From the NCBI GenBank assembly GCA_951813605.1, contig OX638379.1:4104062-4168061 (forward strand): 64,000 nt of DNA, written 5' to 3'. This document shows positions 50,496 to 59,088 of this stretch, one piece after another. The number at the start of each line of letters is the position of its first letter. Position 1 is the stretch's first letter. Under the pieces are notes generated by a model that was given only the letters and a program-made list of their open reading frames with translations, ran no database searches and was not told the origin of the DNA. Position numbers and translations under genes: made by a program. The DNA comes from an uncultured Bryobacterales bacterium. GTDB taxonomy: Bacteria; Acidobacteriota; Terriglobia; Bryobacterales; UBA6623.

Positions 50496-51713
50496 ATGGA
50501 TCTAGCCGACCTCCTGTCGAAGGACGCGCGCGTGATGCGCTCGTCCCTCATTCGACAACTGACAGGTTTGGTCAATCAGCCCGACGTGATCTCGTTCGCC
50601 GCCGGCTCCCCCAACGCCAAGACCTTTCCGCACGACAGATTCCGCGCAATCCAAAACCATCTGATCGAGCGGGAGGGGGGCCAGGTCTTCCAGTATTCGG
50701 TGACTCGCGGGAACGCCCGGCTGATTGGCGCCGTCCGCGAACGGGAACGGGAACTGAAGGGAATCTCAGTTTCGTCAGGGGAGACGCTCTTGGCCAGCGG
50801 CTCCCAGCAGGGCCTGGATCTCGTGGCTCGGGTCTTGCTCGACCCGGGCGACGCGGTGTTCGTGGAAGCGCCCAGCTATATCGGAGCCATGGCAGCCTTC
50901 GAGAACTTCCGCGCCAAGCTGTATGCCGTGAACTGCGACAGGGAGGGCATGGATCTCGACGATCTGGCCGCGCGGCTCGCCGAGGCTCGGGCCGAAGGGC
51001 GGCCGTGCAAGTTCGTCTACGTGATTCCGAATTTCCAGAATCCGTCAGGAGCGGTGTGGTCCCAAGCCCGGCGCCAGGGCCTGTACGAATTCGCACGGCG
51101 CGAAAGGCTGCTGATATTCGAGGATGACGCCTACGGCGAGCTGTACTTCGCCGACATGGACCCCAACAGGCTGCGGCCGGTCAAGGCAATCGACGACAGC
51201 GGCTGCGCGATCTACATGTCGACTTTCTCCAAGATCCTCGCGCCCGGCCTGCGTGTGGCCTGGATCCATGGTCCCGAACAGATCCTGCGCCGGATCGAGT
51301 GCTGCAAGGAAACAGCGGACCTTTGCACTTCCACGCTGAGCCAGCGGATCATTCTCGAATTCCTGGAGCGCGGATGGATGCCGGCCCAAGCGGCGAGGGT
51401 CCGCAGGTTCTACTCGGCCAAGTCCCAGCGGCTGCAGGACGGGCTCGAAGCGCACTTCGGCAGCTTCGCCCGCTGGCGCAGGGCGCGCGGCGGATTGTTC
51501 CAGTGGCTGGACCTGCCCGAAGGGATCGACGCCCTGAACTTGCTCCACGCTAGCCTCGAGGAAGACAAGGTCGCATTCATCCCGGGCGCTCCGTTCTTCG
51601 CCGAGGGAGGCGGCGCCAATACCCTCCGGCTTTCTTTTTCGAACGTGAAAGACGAAAATATAGAAATCGGCCTTTCCCGCCTGAGCCGCCGTATCCGTCG
51701 AGCGACCACCTGA
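50496..51713 (+). CDS. PLP-dependent aminotransferase, 2-aminoadipate/LysN-like
   Basis: A 405-residue fold type I aminotransferase. ISFAAGSPNAKTFPHDRFR at the N-terminus, YSVTRGNARLIGAVRERER and LLASGSQQGLDLVARVLLDPGD (PLP phosphate region), VYVIPNFQNPSGAVW (Asn-Pro-x-Gly), and IFEDDAYGELYF (Asp binding the pyridine N). The Schiff-base Lys is in YMSTFSKILAPGLRVAW. This pattern matches the MocR-related group including 2-aminoadipate and aromatic/branched-chain aminotransferases. There is no DNA-binding domain, so it is an enzyme rather than a regulator. The donor is unknown. No strong ribosome site. It lies 61 nt before the dehydrogenase gene. Confidence 0.9.
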   Translation: MDLADLLSKDARVMRSSLIRQLTGLVNQPDVISFAAGSPNAKTFPHDRFRAIQNHLIEREGGQVFQYSVTRGNARLIGAVRERERELKGISVSSGETLLASGSQQGLDLVARVLLDPGDAVFVEAPSYIGAMAAFENFRAKLYAVNCDREGMDLDDLAARLAEARAEGRPCKFVYVIPNFQNPSGAVWSQARRQGLYEFARRERLLIFEDDAYGELYFADMDPNRLRPVKAIDDSGCAIYMSTFSKILAPGLRVAWIHGPEQILRRIECCKETADLCTSTLSQRIILEFLERGWMPAQAARVRRFYSAKSQRLQDGLEAHFGSFARWRRARGGLFQWLDLPEGIDALNLLHASLEEDKVAFIPGAPFFAEGGGANTLRLSFSNVKDENIEIGLSRLSRRIRRATT

Positions 51714-51774
51714 TTTATCGGCATGCGGAAGTCTGGACGCGAGCGCCGTGTCCAGCGGGTCACGCCCCCTTGCC

Positions 51775-54699
51775 ATGCCCCAGTACCCCAGCGACCTCGC
51801 CGATACGATAGCCGAGCAGATCGAAGGAGAGGTCCGATTCGACCGTTACTCGAGGATCCTTTACTCCACCGACGCCTCGGTCTGGCAGATCGAGCCGATC
51901 GGAGCGGTCATCCCGAGGCATCACGGTGACGTCCGCTCCCTGCTGCAGCTATGTGCCCGCCATCAGGTTCCGGTGTTGCCGCGCGGCGGCGCGACCAGCC
52001 TCTCGGGCCAGACCGTCGGCCACGCCGTTCATATCGATTTCGCAAAATACATGCATGCGATCCTCGAGACCAATCTCGAGGAGGAGTGGGTGCGCGTCCA
52101 GCCGGGCGTCGTCCAAGAACAGCTGGGACGGCACCTCAGCCCCCTCGGGTATCAGTTCGGGCCGAACACTTCGTCCGCCAGCCGCGGAACGATCGGAGGC
52201 ATGGTCGGCAACAATTCCGCCGGCTCGCACTCGATCGTCTACGGCAAGACCATCGACCATGTCCTTGAATTGCGCTGCGTGTTCGCCGACGGCTCAGACG
52301 CCTGGCTTCGCCCGGTCGGCAGAGGCCAGCTCGCCACTCTAGGCAAAGGCGACGGCTTCGTCCCGTCGCTCTACAGGGAACTGCCCAGGATCGGCGCCCA
52401 GTACCGCGACGAGATTCTGCAAAAGTTCCCGAAGATTCTGCGACGGGTCAGCGGCTACAACCTGGACGAACTCGTGCGCAACGGAGACCGCTTCGGAGCG
52501 GGCTACTCCTCCGAGCCGGGGCCGCTGAACTTGAGCCGCGTCATCGTCGGTTGCGAAGGCACGCTGGCCGTCGTCACCGAGGCCAAACTGCGAATCGTCC
52601 GCTCCCCTTCCGCCAAGGGGATTCTAGTGGTCAATTTCCGATCCGTGTTCGACGCCGTGGACTCCACGGAGGAGATCTTGTCCACTGGCCCGTCAGCGGC
52701 CGAGCTGATGGACGACTTCATCTTGGAAAACGCCCGAGCCAATGCCTCGTTCGCGAGCAAGCTCGACTGGGCAGCTCGCGATGCCCAGGCCGTGATGGTC
52801 GTGGAGTATTACGGCGAGACCGCGGAGAGGGTCGCGGCCAAGCTCGATCGCCTGCAACGCATGCTGTCGGCCAAGCGGATCGGCTACGGCCACCTCCGGG
52901 TGACTGACCCCGCCAAGCAAGCGCTGATCTGGGGCGTTCGCAAGGAAGCCCTCGGGATCCTAATGTCTGTCAAGGGCGACCACAAGCCCATCGCCTTCGT
53001 GGAGGACCCCGCAGTGCCCATCGAGAAGATGGGGCGCTTCCTCAAGGAATTCCGCGGTGTTCTGAACAGGCACGAGGCGCGCGGGGGCTACTACGGCCAT
53101 GCCTCCGTCGGCTGCCTTCACGTGCGACCGATGGTCAACCTGAAGGATCCGGCCGAGGTCCGCAAGATGGCGTCGATCGCGGATGAAGTGTTCGCGATCG
53201 TGATGGACTTCGGCGGTTCGATGTCAGGCGAGCACGGGGACGGCATAGCCCGCAGCCGATACAACCAATGGCTCTTCGGCGACAAAATCTACCGGGGCTT
53301 CTTGGAACTGAAGGCCGTCCTGGACCCCAACAACATCCTCAATCCCGGCAAGGTCGTGAACGCTCCGCACATGACGGAGGACCTGCGCTGGGGCGGCGAC
53401 TACAGCACCCTCCCGATTCAGACGAGCCTGGATTTCTCCAAGGAGGGCGGATTCGCCCGTGCGATCGAGTCCTGTAACGGCGCCGGCGTGTGTCGCAAGC
53501 GCGCGACGGGCACCATGTGTCCGTCGTATCACGCCACGATGGACGAGGAGCACTCGACCCGCGGGCGGGCGAACGCCCTGCGGGCGGCGCTGTCGGGACG
53601 GCTGCCGCCCGCAGAGTTCACATCGAATCGCATGCATGCGGTGCTGGACCTGTGCTTGGCATGCAAGGCATGCAAGACAGAATGCCCCACGAACGTGGAC
53701 ATGGCCAAGATCAAGTACGAATGGCTGTCCCACTACTATCGACACCGCGGTGTCCCCATCCAAGCGAAGGCATTCGGCCGGATCGAATCCATTTACCGCG
53801 TCGGCAGCTCGGTGCCGCGCCTCGCCAACTGGGCGGCCTCCCTCGCGCCGGTGAAGTGGGTTAACGACAAGTTCTTGCATATCGACAAACGCCGTTCCCT
53901 GCCGCCGCTGGCAACTCAAACCTTCCGCAAGTGGTTCGCCACCCGTGCGGCTGGCCCGCGCGCTGGGTCGCGAGGGGCGGCCGTGCTGCTGGACGATTGC
54001 TTCCTGAATTACAACTACCCGGAGGTCGGAAAGGCGGCAGTCGAAATCCTTGAGGCGGCCGGCTACGAGGTCGCATTGCCGGACAAGCGCTGCTGCGGGC
54101 GTCCGATGCTGTCGAAGGGCCTGCTGGACGACGCCCGGGCGGCGGCTGAGCACAACGTGCGGGAGTTCGACCGGTATGCGTCGCGCGGCATCCCGATCAT
54201 CGGATGCGAGCCGAGCTGCCTGCTCACGCTGCGAGACGAGTATCGAGATTTCGTGAAAGACGAATCCGCGGACCGCGTCGCCGCCCACTCCTGGATGCTT
54301 GACGAATTCCTGGTGCATCTGTCGGGCCGGGACGAGCTGCAAATCGATTGGAAGCGCGGCGGCAAGGACGTGCTGTTCCACGGCCATTGCCACCAAAAGG
54401 CCCATATCGGTTCCGGTCCAAGTCTCGACGCGCTGCGCCTGGCGACGGGCCGCACCGTTCGGGAAGTGGATTCCGGCTGCTGCGGCATGGCCGGCTCTTT
54501 TGGATTTGAAAAAGGCCATTACGAGATCTCCCGCAAGATCGGAGCCGAACGGCTTTTTCCGGCTGTCGAGTCGGCTGGGCCCGAGATCGAAATCGCGGTC
54601 AGCGGCGTGTCGTGCCGACAGCAGATTGACCACTTCACCAGCCGAAGGGCGCGCCACGTGGCGGAGATCCTGAGGGAGAGTCTCGGGGACGTTTCGTGA
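51775..54699 (+). CDS. FAD-linked oxidase fused to Fe-S/CCG reductase domain (D-2-hydroxyacid dehydrogenase type)
   Basis: A 974-residue fusion. The N-terminal FAD_binding_4 domain has VPVLPRGGATSLSGQTVG and PNTSSASRGTIGGMVGNNSAGSHSIVYGKT; the FAD-oxidase C-terminal domain has GYYGHASVGCLHVRPMVNL and GSMSGEHGDGIARS. A ferredoxin-like region follows with CNGAGVCRKRATGTMCPSY and CLACKACKTECPTNVD. Two CCG domains end the protein (CCGRPMLSKG, CEPSCLL; GHCHQKAHIG, DSGCCGMAGSFGF). This is the layout of membrane-associated D-lactate, glycolate or D-2-hydroxyglutarate dehydrogenases that pass electrons to quinone. The substrate is not resolved. GTG 51748 is an alternative start. It overlaps the first DMT transporter by 4 nt. 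Confidence 0.9.
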   Translation: MPQYPSDLADTIAEQIEGEVRFDRYSRILYSTDASVWQIEPIGAVIPRHHGDVRSLLQLCARHQVPVLPRGGATSLSGQTVGHAVHIDFAKYMHAILETNLEEEWVRVQPGVVQEQLGRHLSPLGYQFGPNTSSASRGTIGGMVGNNSAGSHSIVYGKTIDHVLELRCVFADGSDAWLRPVGRGQLATLGKGDGFVPSLYRELPRIGAQYRDEILQKFPKILRRVSGYNLDELVRNGDRFGAGYSSEPGPLNLSRVIVGCEGTLAVVTEAKLRIVRSPSAKGILVVNFRSVFDAVDSTEEILSTGPSAAELMDDFILENARANASFASKLDWAARDAQAVMVVEYYGETAERVAAKLDRLQRMLSAKRIGYGHLRVTDPAKQALIWGVRKEALGILMSVKGDHKPIAFVEDPAVPIEKMGRFLKEFRGVLNRHEARGGYYGHASVGCLHVRPMVNLKDPAEVRKMASIADEVFAIVMDFGGSMSGEHGDGIARSRYNQWLFGDKIYRGFLELKAVLDPNNILNPGKVVNAPHMTEDLRWGGDYSTLPIQTSLDFSKEGGFARAIESCNGAGVCRKRATGTMCPSYHATMDEEHSTRGRANALRAALSGRLPPAEFTSNRMHAVLDLCLACKACKTECPTNVDMAKIKYEWLSHYYRHRGVPIQAKAFGRIESIYRVGSSVPRLANWAASLAPVKWVNDKFLHIDKRRSLPPLATQTFRKWFATRAAGPRAGSRGAAVLLDDCFLNYNYPEVGKAAVEILEAAGYEVALPDKRCCGRPMLSKGLLDDARAAAEHNVREFDRYASRGIPIIGCEPSCLLTLRDEYRDFVKDESADRVAAHSWMLDEFLVHLSGRDELQIDWKRGGKDVLFHGHCHQKAHIGSGPSLDALRLATGRTVREVDSGCCGMAGSFGFEKGHYEISRKIGAERLFPAVESAGPEIEIAVSGVSCRQQIDHFTSRRARHVAEILRESLGDVS

Positions 54700-55628
54700 A
54701 GCCGCCGTTGGAGCGGCTCGCCACAACACGCCCGGTTACGTGGAAGATAGGGCTCGTCGCCCTGATCGTCAGCTTCTTCTGGAGTGGGAATATCGTCTCG
54801 ATCAAGGTCGGGCTCGCCACCATCCCCCCGTACTGGAGTGCCTTCTGGCGCATGGCGGTCGGGGCCGTCGCGGTCGCTGTTTGGACGCGAGCACTGGGCA
54901 AGCCAGTGCTCTTCCGGATTGCCCGCCTGCGGCAGGTGCTGCTCCTCAGCGTGATGTTTACGGCGCAAATCGCTATCTTCAACCTCTCCGTGTACTACAC
55001 ATCCCCGGCTTACGCCGTGATCCTGCTCAACACGAATCCGATCTTGGTCAACTTGATCAGCCACTTCTACGTGAGGGACGACCGCCTGACCGGCGCAAGG
55101 CTCCTCGGCCTCGCAATCTCCTTCGCAGGGATCTCCTATGTGATGCTGGGCGAGCCGGACACGGCGCTAGCCCCGGACCCGCTACTAGGCAACGTACTGA
55201 TGCTGGTTTCGGCCTTGCTGCTGGCCGCGCGCATCGTCTACACGCAGCAGCTGGTACAAGGAATGGATCCGTTGCGCCCCGTCATCTGGCAGATGGCGTT
55301 CTCCCTGCCCGGCTTCGTCGCGCTGGCGCTCGCCTTCGAGGAGCCCTTGCTCCAACCTCTTGGCTACGAGGCCGTTCTGGCGATTCTCTACCAGGCGCTG
55401 GTCGTCGCGGGTTTCTGCTTCGTCACTTGGACGGCGCTCTTGCAGCGCCATAGCGCGGGAAACCTCGCCGTATACGGCTTTACCGTTCCTGTCTTCGGAA
55501 TCCTGCTGTCGGCCGCGGTTTTCGGCGAGCAGATCACCGGACGGCTGCTGGGCGGGGCGGGAGCGGTCGCGGCGGGCATCGGGATCGTGTCGCGAGCGAG
55601 GAGGCGAGACAAGGGCAATGCTGGCTGA
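54696..55628 (+). CDS. EamA/DMT-family transporter, first of tandem pair
   Basis: A 310-residue inner-membrane protein with about ten helices in two EamA repeats (IGLVALIVSFFWSGNIVSIKVGLATIPPYWSAFWRMAVG; then LLGNVLMLVSALLLAARIVYTQQLV). Such transporters export or exchange amino acids, metabolites or sugars. GTG start overlaps the dehydrogenase TGA by 4 nt. Context (aminotransferase plus hydroxyacid dehydrogenase) suggests movement of an amino or keto acid, which is inference. Confidence 0.88.
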   Translation: MKPPLERLATTRPVTWKIGLVALIVSFFWSGNIVSIKVGLATIPPYWSAFWRMAVGAVAVAVWTRALGKPVLFRIARLRQVLLLSVMFTAQIAIFNLSVYYTSPAYAVILLNTNPILVNLISHFYVRDDRLTGARLLGLAISFAGISYVMLGEPDTALAPDPLLGNVLMLVSALLLAARIVYTQQLVQGMDPLRPVIWQMAFSLPGFVALALAFEEPLLQPLGYEAVLAILYQALVVAGFCFVTWTALLQRHSAGNLAVYGFTVPVFGILLSAAVFGEQITGRLLGGAGAVAAGIGIVSRARRRDKGNAG

Positions 55629-56568
55629 CACGTCTCCGAAGCTGGGCCGGGGGGCTATCGCGATGGCGGCGCTGCTGTCGGCGATGTGGGGTCTCAACAT
55701 CGTCGGCATCAAGGTCTCTCTAGCCGCGTTCACTCCCATCTGGAATGCATTCTGGCGGATGCTGCTCGGCTGGCCGGTGGTTTGGATCTGGGCTCGCGCC
55801 GGTGGGGTGCAGCTCCGGCCGAGACTCGGCGAAACCAAGCCGCTCTTAGTCCTGGGCGTGATCTTCGCGATCCAGATCGTCATGTTGAACGTCAGCGTCG
55901 GCTGGACCTCGGCGGCATTCGCGTCGGTGCTGCTCAACGCGGCACCGGTGTTTATCAACGTAATCGCTCATTTCGTCGTGCCGGGCGACCGCCTGTCCAG
56001 TCGTCGGATCCTCGGCCTGGCACTAGCGTTCGGGGGAGTGGCGTTCACGCTTCTGGGCAAGCCGGACAGTTCTCTGGCCGCCAGGCCCTCTTGGGGAAAC
56101 ATGCTAGGCGTTGTCACGGCCGCGGTCATCGCCGGCCGGATGATCTACACGCAGAGGCTGGTGCAGTTCATCGATCCGGTCAGGACAGTCTTCTGGCAGG
56201 TGGGTTTTTCCCTGCCCGTCTTCCTTGTCTGCGCCGTGCTCTGGGGGCCCATGATGGTCGGCCCGCTGACGCTGGGACCGCTCTTGGCGTGGCTGTACTG
56301 CTCGTTAGGCGTCGTGGGCCTGGCCTTTCTGCTGTGGATCCGCTTGCTGAAGACCAACTCGCCCGCCCTGCTCTCGGTATTCGTCTTCCCGACTCCCATC
56401 TTCGGAATCCTTTTCAGCGCCCTGATCTACGGAGAGAGACCGCCGGTCGAACTGATTGTCGGCGTCCTCGGAGTGGCGTCCGGCATTTTGCTCGTCACGC
56501 TGGAAAGGCGCGGGGAGGCGGTCGAGACGGCTATGAGGGCAACTCCGGGATTGCGCCGGGCGGCCTGA
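55618..56568 (+). CDS. EamA/DMT-family transporter, second of tandem pair
   Basis: A 316-residue protein of the same family (IAMAALLSAMWGLNIVGIKVSLAAFTPIWNAFWRMLLGW; ending FGILFSALIYGERPPVELIVGVLGVASGILLVTLERR). It is clearly paralogous to its neighbour: both share the N/W-G-N/L-x-I-V-x-I-K-V start and the YTQ(Q/R)LVQ segment after the second repeat begins. ATG 55618 lies inside the end of the first gene (11-nt overlap), with AAGGG upstream. Tandem coupling suggests that the two may work together, although EamA proteins usually function alone. Confidence 0.88.
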   Translation: MLADTSPKLGRGAIAMAALLSAMWGLNIVGIKVSLAAFTPIWNAFWRMLLGWPVVWIWARAGGVQLRPRLGETKPLLVLGVIFAIQIVMLNVSVGWTSAAFASVLLNAAPVFINVIAHFVVPGDRLSSRRILGLALAFGGVAFTLLGKPDSSLAARPSWGNMLGVVTAAVIAGRMIYTQRLVQFIDPVRTVFWQVGFSLPVFLVCAVLWGPMMVGPLTLGPLLAWLYCSLGVVGLAFLLWIRLLKTNSPALLSVFVFPTPIFGILFSALIYGERPPVELIVGVLGVASGILLVTLERRGEAVETAMRATPGLRRAA

Positions 56569-57054
56569 CCGGGCTGCATGAAACGGTGCAGTTCAAGCGG
56601 GCCGGGCGGACCACGCTGACAAGACGCCTGGCCGGATCGCCCGCTGGCCGCAAGCGGCAGTCGGGCCAGGCGAGGCGCTCCCGAAATCGGTTCGCCGTCC
56701 ATTTCAACGAGGTTCGGTACCGCTCAACCGTCTATACCGATTGGAGAGCTGGGAAGTGCCACGAGGCGCCGGCCAACTGCGCACCATGGACCCGGCCGGG
56801 AATGCCGCCACGAACATCCCACCGGAACCCGTACGAACAGCCAGGGACTCAAATCGCAGCTTGCCGGACATGACGCCTTGCGCCTGGGCTCGCGGGGAAG
56901 ATATGTTGACCAGCACCGGGTTCGCATGCGTTGTTGCGGGCCGCGGACTCGGGGTGGCGTGCTGAGAGCAAGGGCCTCGAAAGCCGCGCGCGCACGACCC
57001 CGCAGTGCGCTATAATCCCGCATTCCTGGCGAAAGCCAACGGCGGCGCGCGGCG
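56569..57054. other. 486-bp intergenic region upstream of fabZ
   Basis: No gene seen; open frames lack motifs. The last 50 bases hold the -10 element of the lipid A operon (57011-57016). Confidence 0.5.
57011..57016 (+). promoter_or_regulatory. -10 element of the fabZ-lpxA-lpxI operon
   Basis: TATAAT (6/6), 38 nt before the fabZ ATG; no recognisable -35. Confidence 0.5.
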
Positions 57055-57498
57055 ATGCTCAATATCGACCAGATCCGGGAAATCTTGCCGCACCGCTACC
57101 CCATGCTGCTAGTGGACCGGATCCTGGAGATCTCGGACGAGCGGGTTGTCGGCATTAAGAATGTCACGGCAAACGAGCCCTTCTTCCAGGGGCACTTCCC
57201 GGACTACCCAATCATGCCCGGAGTGCTTATAGTTGAAGCGATGGCGCAATGCGGCGGCGTCCTCGCCCTGCGCGGCATGCCGGATCGCGAGAACAAAGTG
57301 GTTCTGTTCGCCGCCATCGACAACTGCCGTTTTCGCCTGCCCGTCGTGCCCGGCGACCAGCTGCGCCTAGTGCTCGACATTCTCAGGAAGCGAGGCGGCG
57401 TGATCAAGATGCAGGGCCGTGCCTATGTCGGCGACCGGATTGCCGCGCAGGCCGTGCTGATGTGCAGCGTCGCCGCGAGGCCTGCGACGGAGGCTTGA
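57055..57498 (+). CDS. fabZ: (3R)-hydroxyacyl-ACP dehydratase FabZ
   Basis: A 147-residue hot-dog-fold enzyme that dehydrates 3-hydroxyacyl-ACP to trans-2-enoyl-ACP in fatty acid elongation. Typical start [20 protein letters not shown]; catalytic H47 and E61 in [23 protein letters not shown]. The C-terminal Cys-containing VLMCSVA is usual. First of three overlapping genes; it competes with LpxA for the hydroxyacyl-ACP pool, which explains the common fabZ-lpxA linkage. Its stop overlaps the lpxA ATG (TGATG). Confidence 0.96.
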   Translation: MLNIDQIREILPHRYPMLLVDRILEISDERVVGIKNVTANEPFFQGHFPDYPIMPGVLIVEAMAQCGGVLALRGMPDRENKVVLFAAIDNCRFRLPVVPGDQLRLVLDILRKRGGVIKMQGRAYVGDRIAAQAVLMCSVAARPATEA

Positions 57499-58274
57499 TG
57501 GCGGTTCACCCTAGCGCCATCGTCGACTCCGCGGCAACCATCCACGAAAGCGCCGAAATCGGCCCGTACTGCGTGGTCGGTCCCGAGGTCGAAATCAGCC
57601 GCGGCACGCGGCTTATGGCTCACGTGTACGTGGACGGGCTAACGACCATCGGCGAAGGCAACTGCTTCTTCCCCTACTCGACCGTCGGCGTCGCCCCGCA
57701 GGATCTCAAGTACCGGGGAGAGAGCGCCCGGACGCTAATCGGCGACCGCAACCAGATCCGGGAGTTCTGCACCATTCATCGGGGCACGGACGGGGGCGGC
57801 AGGCTAACGACAATCGCCGACGACAACCTGCTCCAAGCCTATGCGCATGTCGCGCACGACTGTCGCGTCGGGTCGCGGTGCCTCCTAGCTCACTCCGCGA
57901 CGCTCGGCGGCCACGTGACTGTCGAGGATCACGCCGCTGTCGGGGCGCATTGCGGAGTCCACCAGTTTTGCCGAATCGGGGCGCATTCCTATATCGGAGG
58001 GTTCAGCGTCATCACGCGAGACGTGCTGCCTTACTCGCTGGTGGTCGGCGAGAGAGAGGCGCGGACATTCGGAGTCAATAAGATCGGACTGGAGCGGCGG
58101 GGCTTCCCGAAAGAGGAGATCCAAGCGCTGCACAAGACGTTTCGGATTCTGACCAAGTCAGGCCTCAACACAGACCAAGCGCTGGCCAGAATCGCCGAGG
58201 AAGTGAGTGATTTCCCGGGATTGATTGAAATCCGGAAGTTCATCGAGGGATCCGAGCGAGGATTCGTCAAGTGA
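57498..58274 (+). CDS. lpxA: UDP-N-acetylglucosamine acyltransferase LpxA
   Basis: A 258-residue left-handed beta-helix enzyme, the first step of lipid A synthesis (transfer of 3-hydroxyacyl from ACP to UDP-GlcNAc). Hexapeptide repeats run from IHPSAIVDSAATIHESAEIGPYCVV-type sequence to about residue 190. Diagnostic VGVAPQDLKYRGE and NQIREFCTIHRGT; catalytic His at 120 in YAHVAHDCRVG. The C-terminal helical part has GLERRGFPKEEIQALHKTFRIL. Start ATG overlaps the fabZ stop; the end overlaps the lpxI GTG by 4 nt. The long upstream frame extension lies inside fabZ and is spurious. Confidence 0.97.
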   Translation: MAVHPSAIVDSAATIHESAEIGPYCVVGPEVEISRGTRLMAHVYVDGLTTIGEGNCFFPYSTVGVAPQDLKYRGESARTLIGDRNQIREFCTIHRGTDGGGRLTTIADDNLLQAYAHVAHDCRVGSRCLLAHSATLGGHVTVEDHAAVGAHCGVHQFCRIGAHSYIGGFSVITRDVLPYSLVVGEREARTFGVNKIGLERRGFPKEEIQALHKTFRILTKSGLNTDQALARIAEEVSDFPGLIEIRKFIEGSERGFVK

Positions 58275-59074
58275 AATTCGGCTTGATTGCCGGCGGTGGC
58301 GATTTCCCGTTGCTCACTCTCCGGGCGGCGCGCGAGGCCGGCCATTCGCTGGCCGTGGTCGCTGTCAAAGAAGAGGCATCGCCGGAGATCGAGAAGCTCG
58401 CTGACTGGTGCCAGTGGATCTCCCTAGGACAGCTGTCCAAGCTGGTCGCGGCATTCCGCTCGCAGGGAGTGAGCCACGCTGTGATGGCCGGCCGCATCCA
58501 ACACAGGCAAATCTATTCGGCGATACGGCCGGACTGGCGGCTGCTCAAGCTGCTCAAAGAGCTGCGCCGCAAGAACACGGACTCGCTCCTAGGGGCGCTT
58601 GCCAGTGTCTTGGAGGACGAGGGCATCACGATTGTCGACTCCACTCACTTTCTGGCCTCGAGCCTAGCGCGCGAGGGAACGAACGGCCGCCGGAACCCAT
58701 CGACCGCCGAAAGGCGGGACATAGAGTACGGGAGGGAGGTCGCGACGGCGCTAGCGCGCTACGACATCGGGCAGAGTGTCGTGATCTGCGAGCAGGCGTG
58801 TGTGGCGGTGGAAGCCATGGAGGGCACTGACGCCGTCCTAGTCCGCGCCGGAGACTTGGCCAACGGGCGAGAGCTTACGCTCGTGAAGGTCGCGAAGCCG
58901 GCGCAGGACATGCGGTTCGACGTGCCAGTGATCGGCCCCGGTACGATTCGCAAGATGCGCGCGGTGAACGCAACCGCCGTCGCGGTGGAGGCTCGCAAGA
59001 CGCTGCTGCTCGAAAAACACGAGCTTTTGGCCGCGGCGGACCGCGCGGGAATCGCCGTGGTCGGGTCGCGTTAA
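58271..59074 (+). CDS. lpxI: UDP-2,3-diacylglucosamine pyrophosphatase LpxI
   Basis: A 267-residue LpxI (DUF1009) enzyme that hydrolyses UDP-2,3-diacylglucosamine to lipid X and UMP, the role played by LpxH in E. coli. Motifs: FGLIAGGGDFPLLTLRAARE, VMAGRIQHRQIY, DSLLGALASVLEDEGITIVDSTHFL, YDIGQSVVICEQACVAVEAMEGTDAVLVRAG, LVKVAKPAQDMRFDVPVIGPGTI. GTG start overlaps lpxA by 4 nt. lpxB and lpxD are not in the window. The stop codon lies in the loop region of a 9-bp hairpin. Confidence 0.95.
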   Translation: MKFGLIAGGGDFPLLTLRAAREAGHSLAVVAVKEEASPEIEKLADWCQWISLGQLSKLVAAFRSQGVSHAVMAGRIQHRQIYSAIRPDWRLLKLLKELRRKNTDSLLGALASVLEDEGITIVDSTHFLASSLAREGTNGRRNPSTAERRDIEYGREVATALARYDIGQSVVICEQACVAVEAMEGTDAVLVRAGDLANGRELTLVKVAKPAQDMRFDVPVIGPGTIRKMRAVNATAVAVEARKTLLLEKHELLAAADRAGIAVVGSR

Positions 59075-59085
59075 TGCGCGACCCG
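59062..59085. terminator. Bidirectional terminator hairpin between lpxI and the DHH gene
   Basis: CGGGTCGCG (59062-59070) and CGCGACCCG (59077-59085) pair perfectly around TTAATG, exactly between two convergent genes. It covers the last codons of lpxI. Confidence 0.65.
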
Positions 59086-59088
59086 GCC

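Noticed and set aside
55360..55617. 86-codon extension of the second DMT transporter
   Set aside because: Lies inside the first transporter in another frame; ATG 55618 begins the family sequence.
57249..57497. 83-codon extension of lpxA
   Set aside because: Overlaps fabZ out of frame; LpxA begins at MAVHPSAIV with ATG overlapping the fabZ stop.
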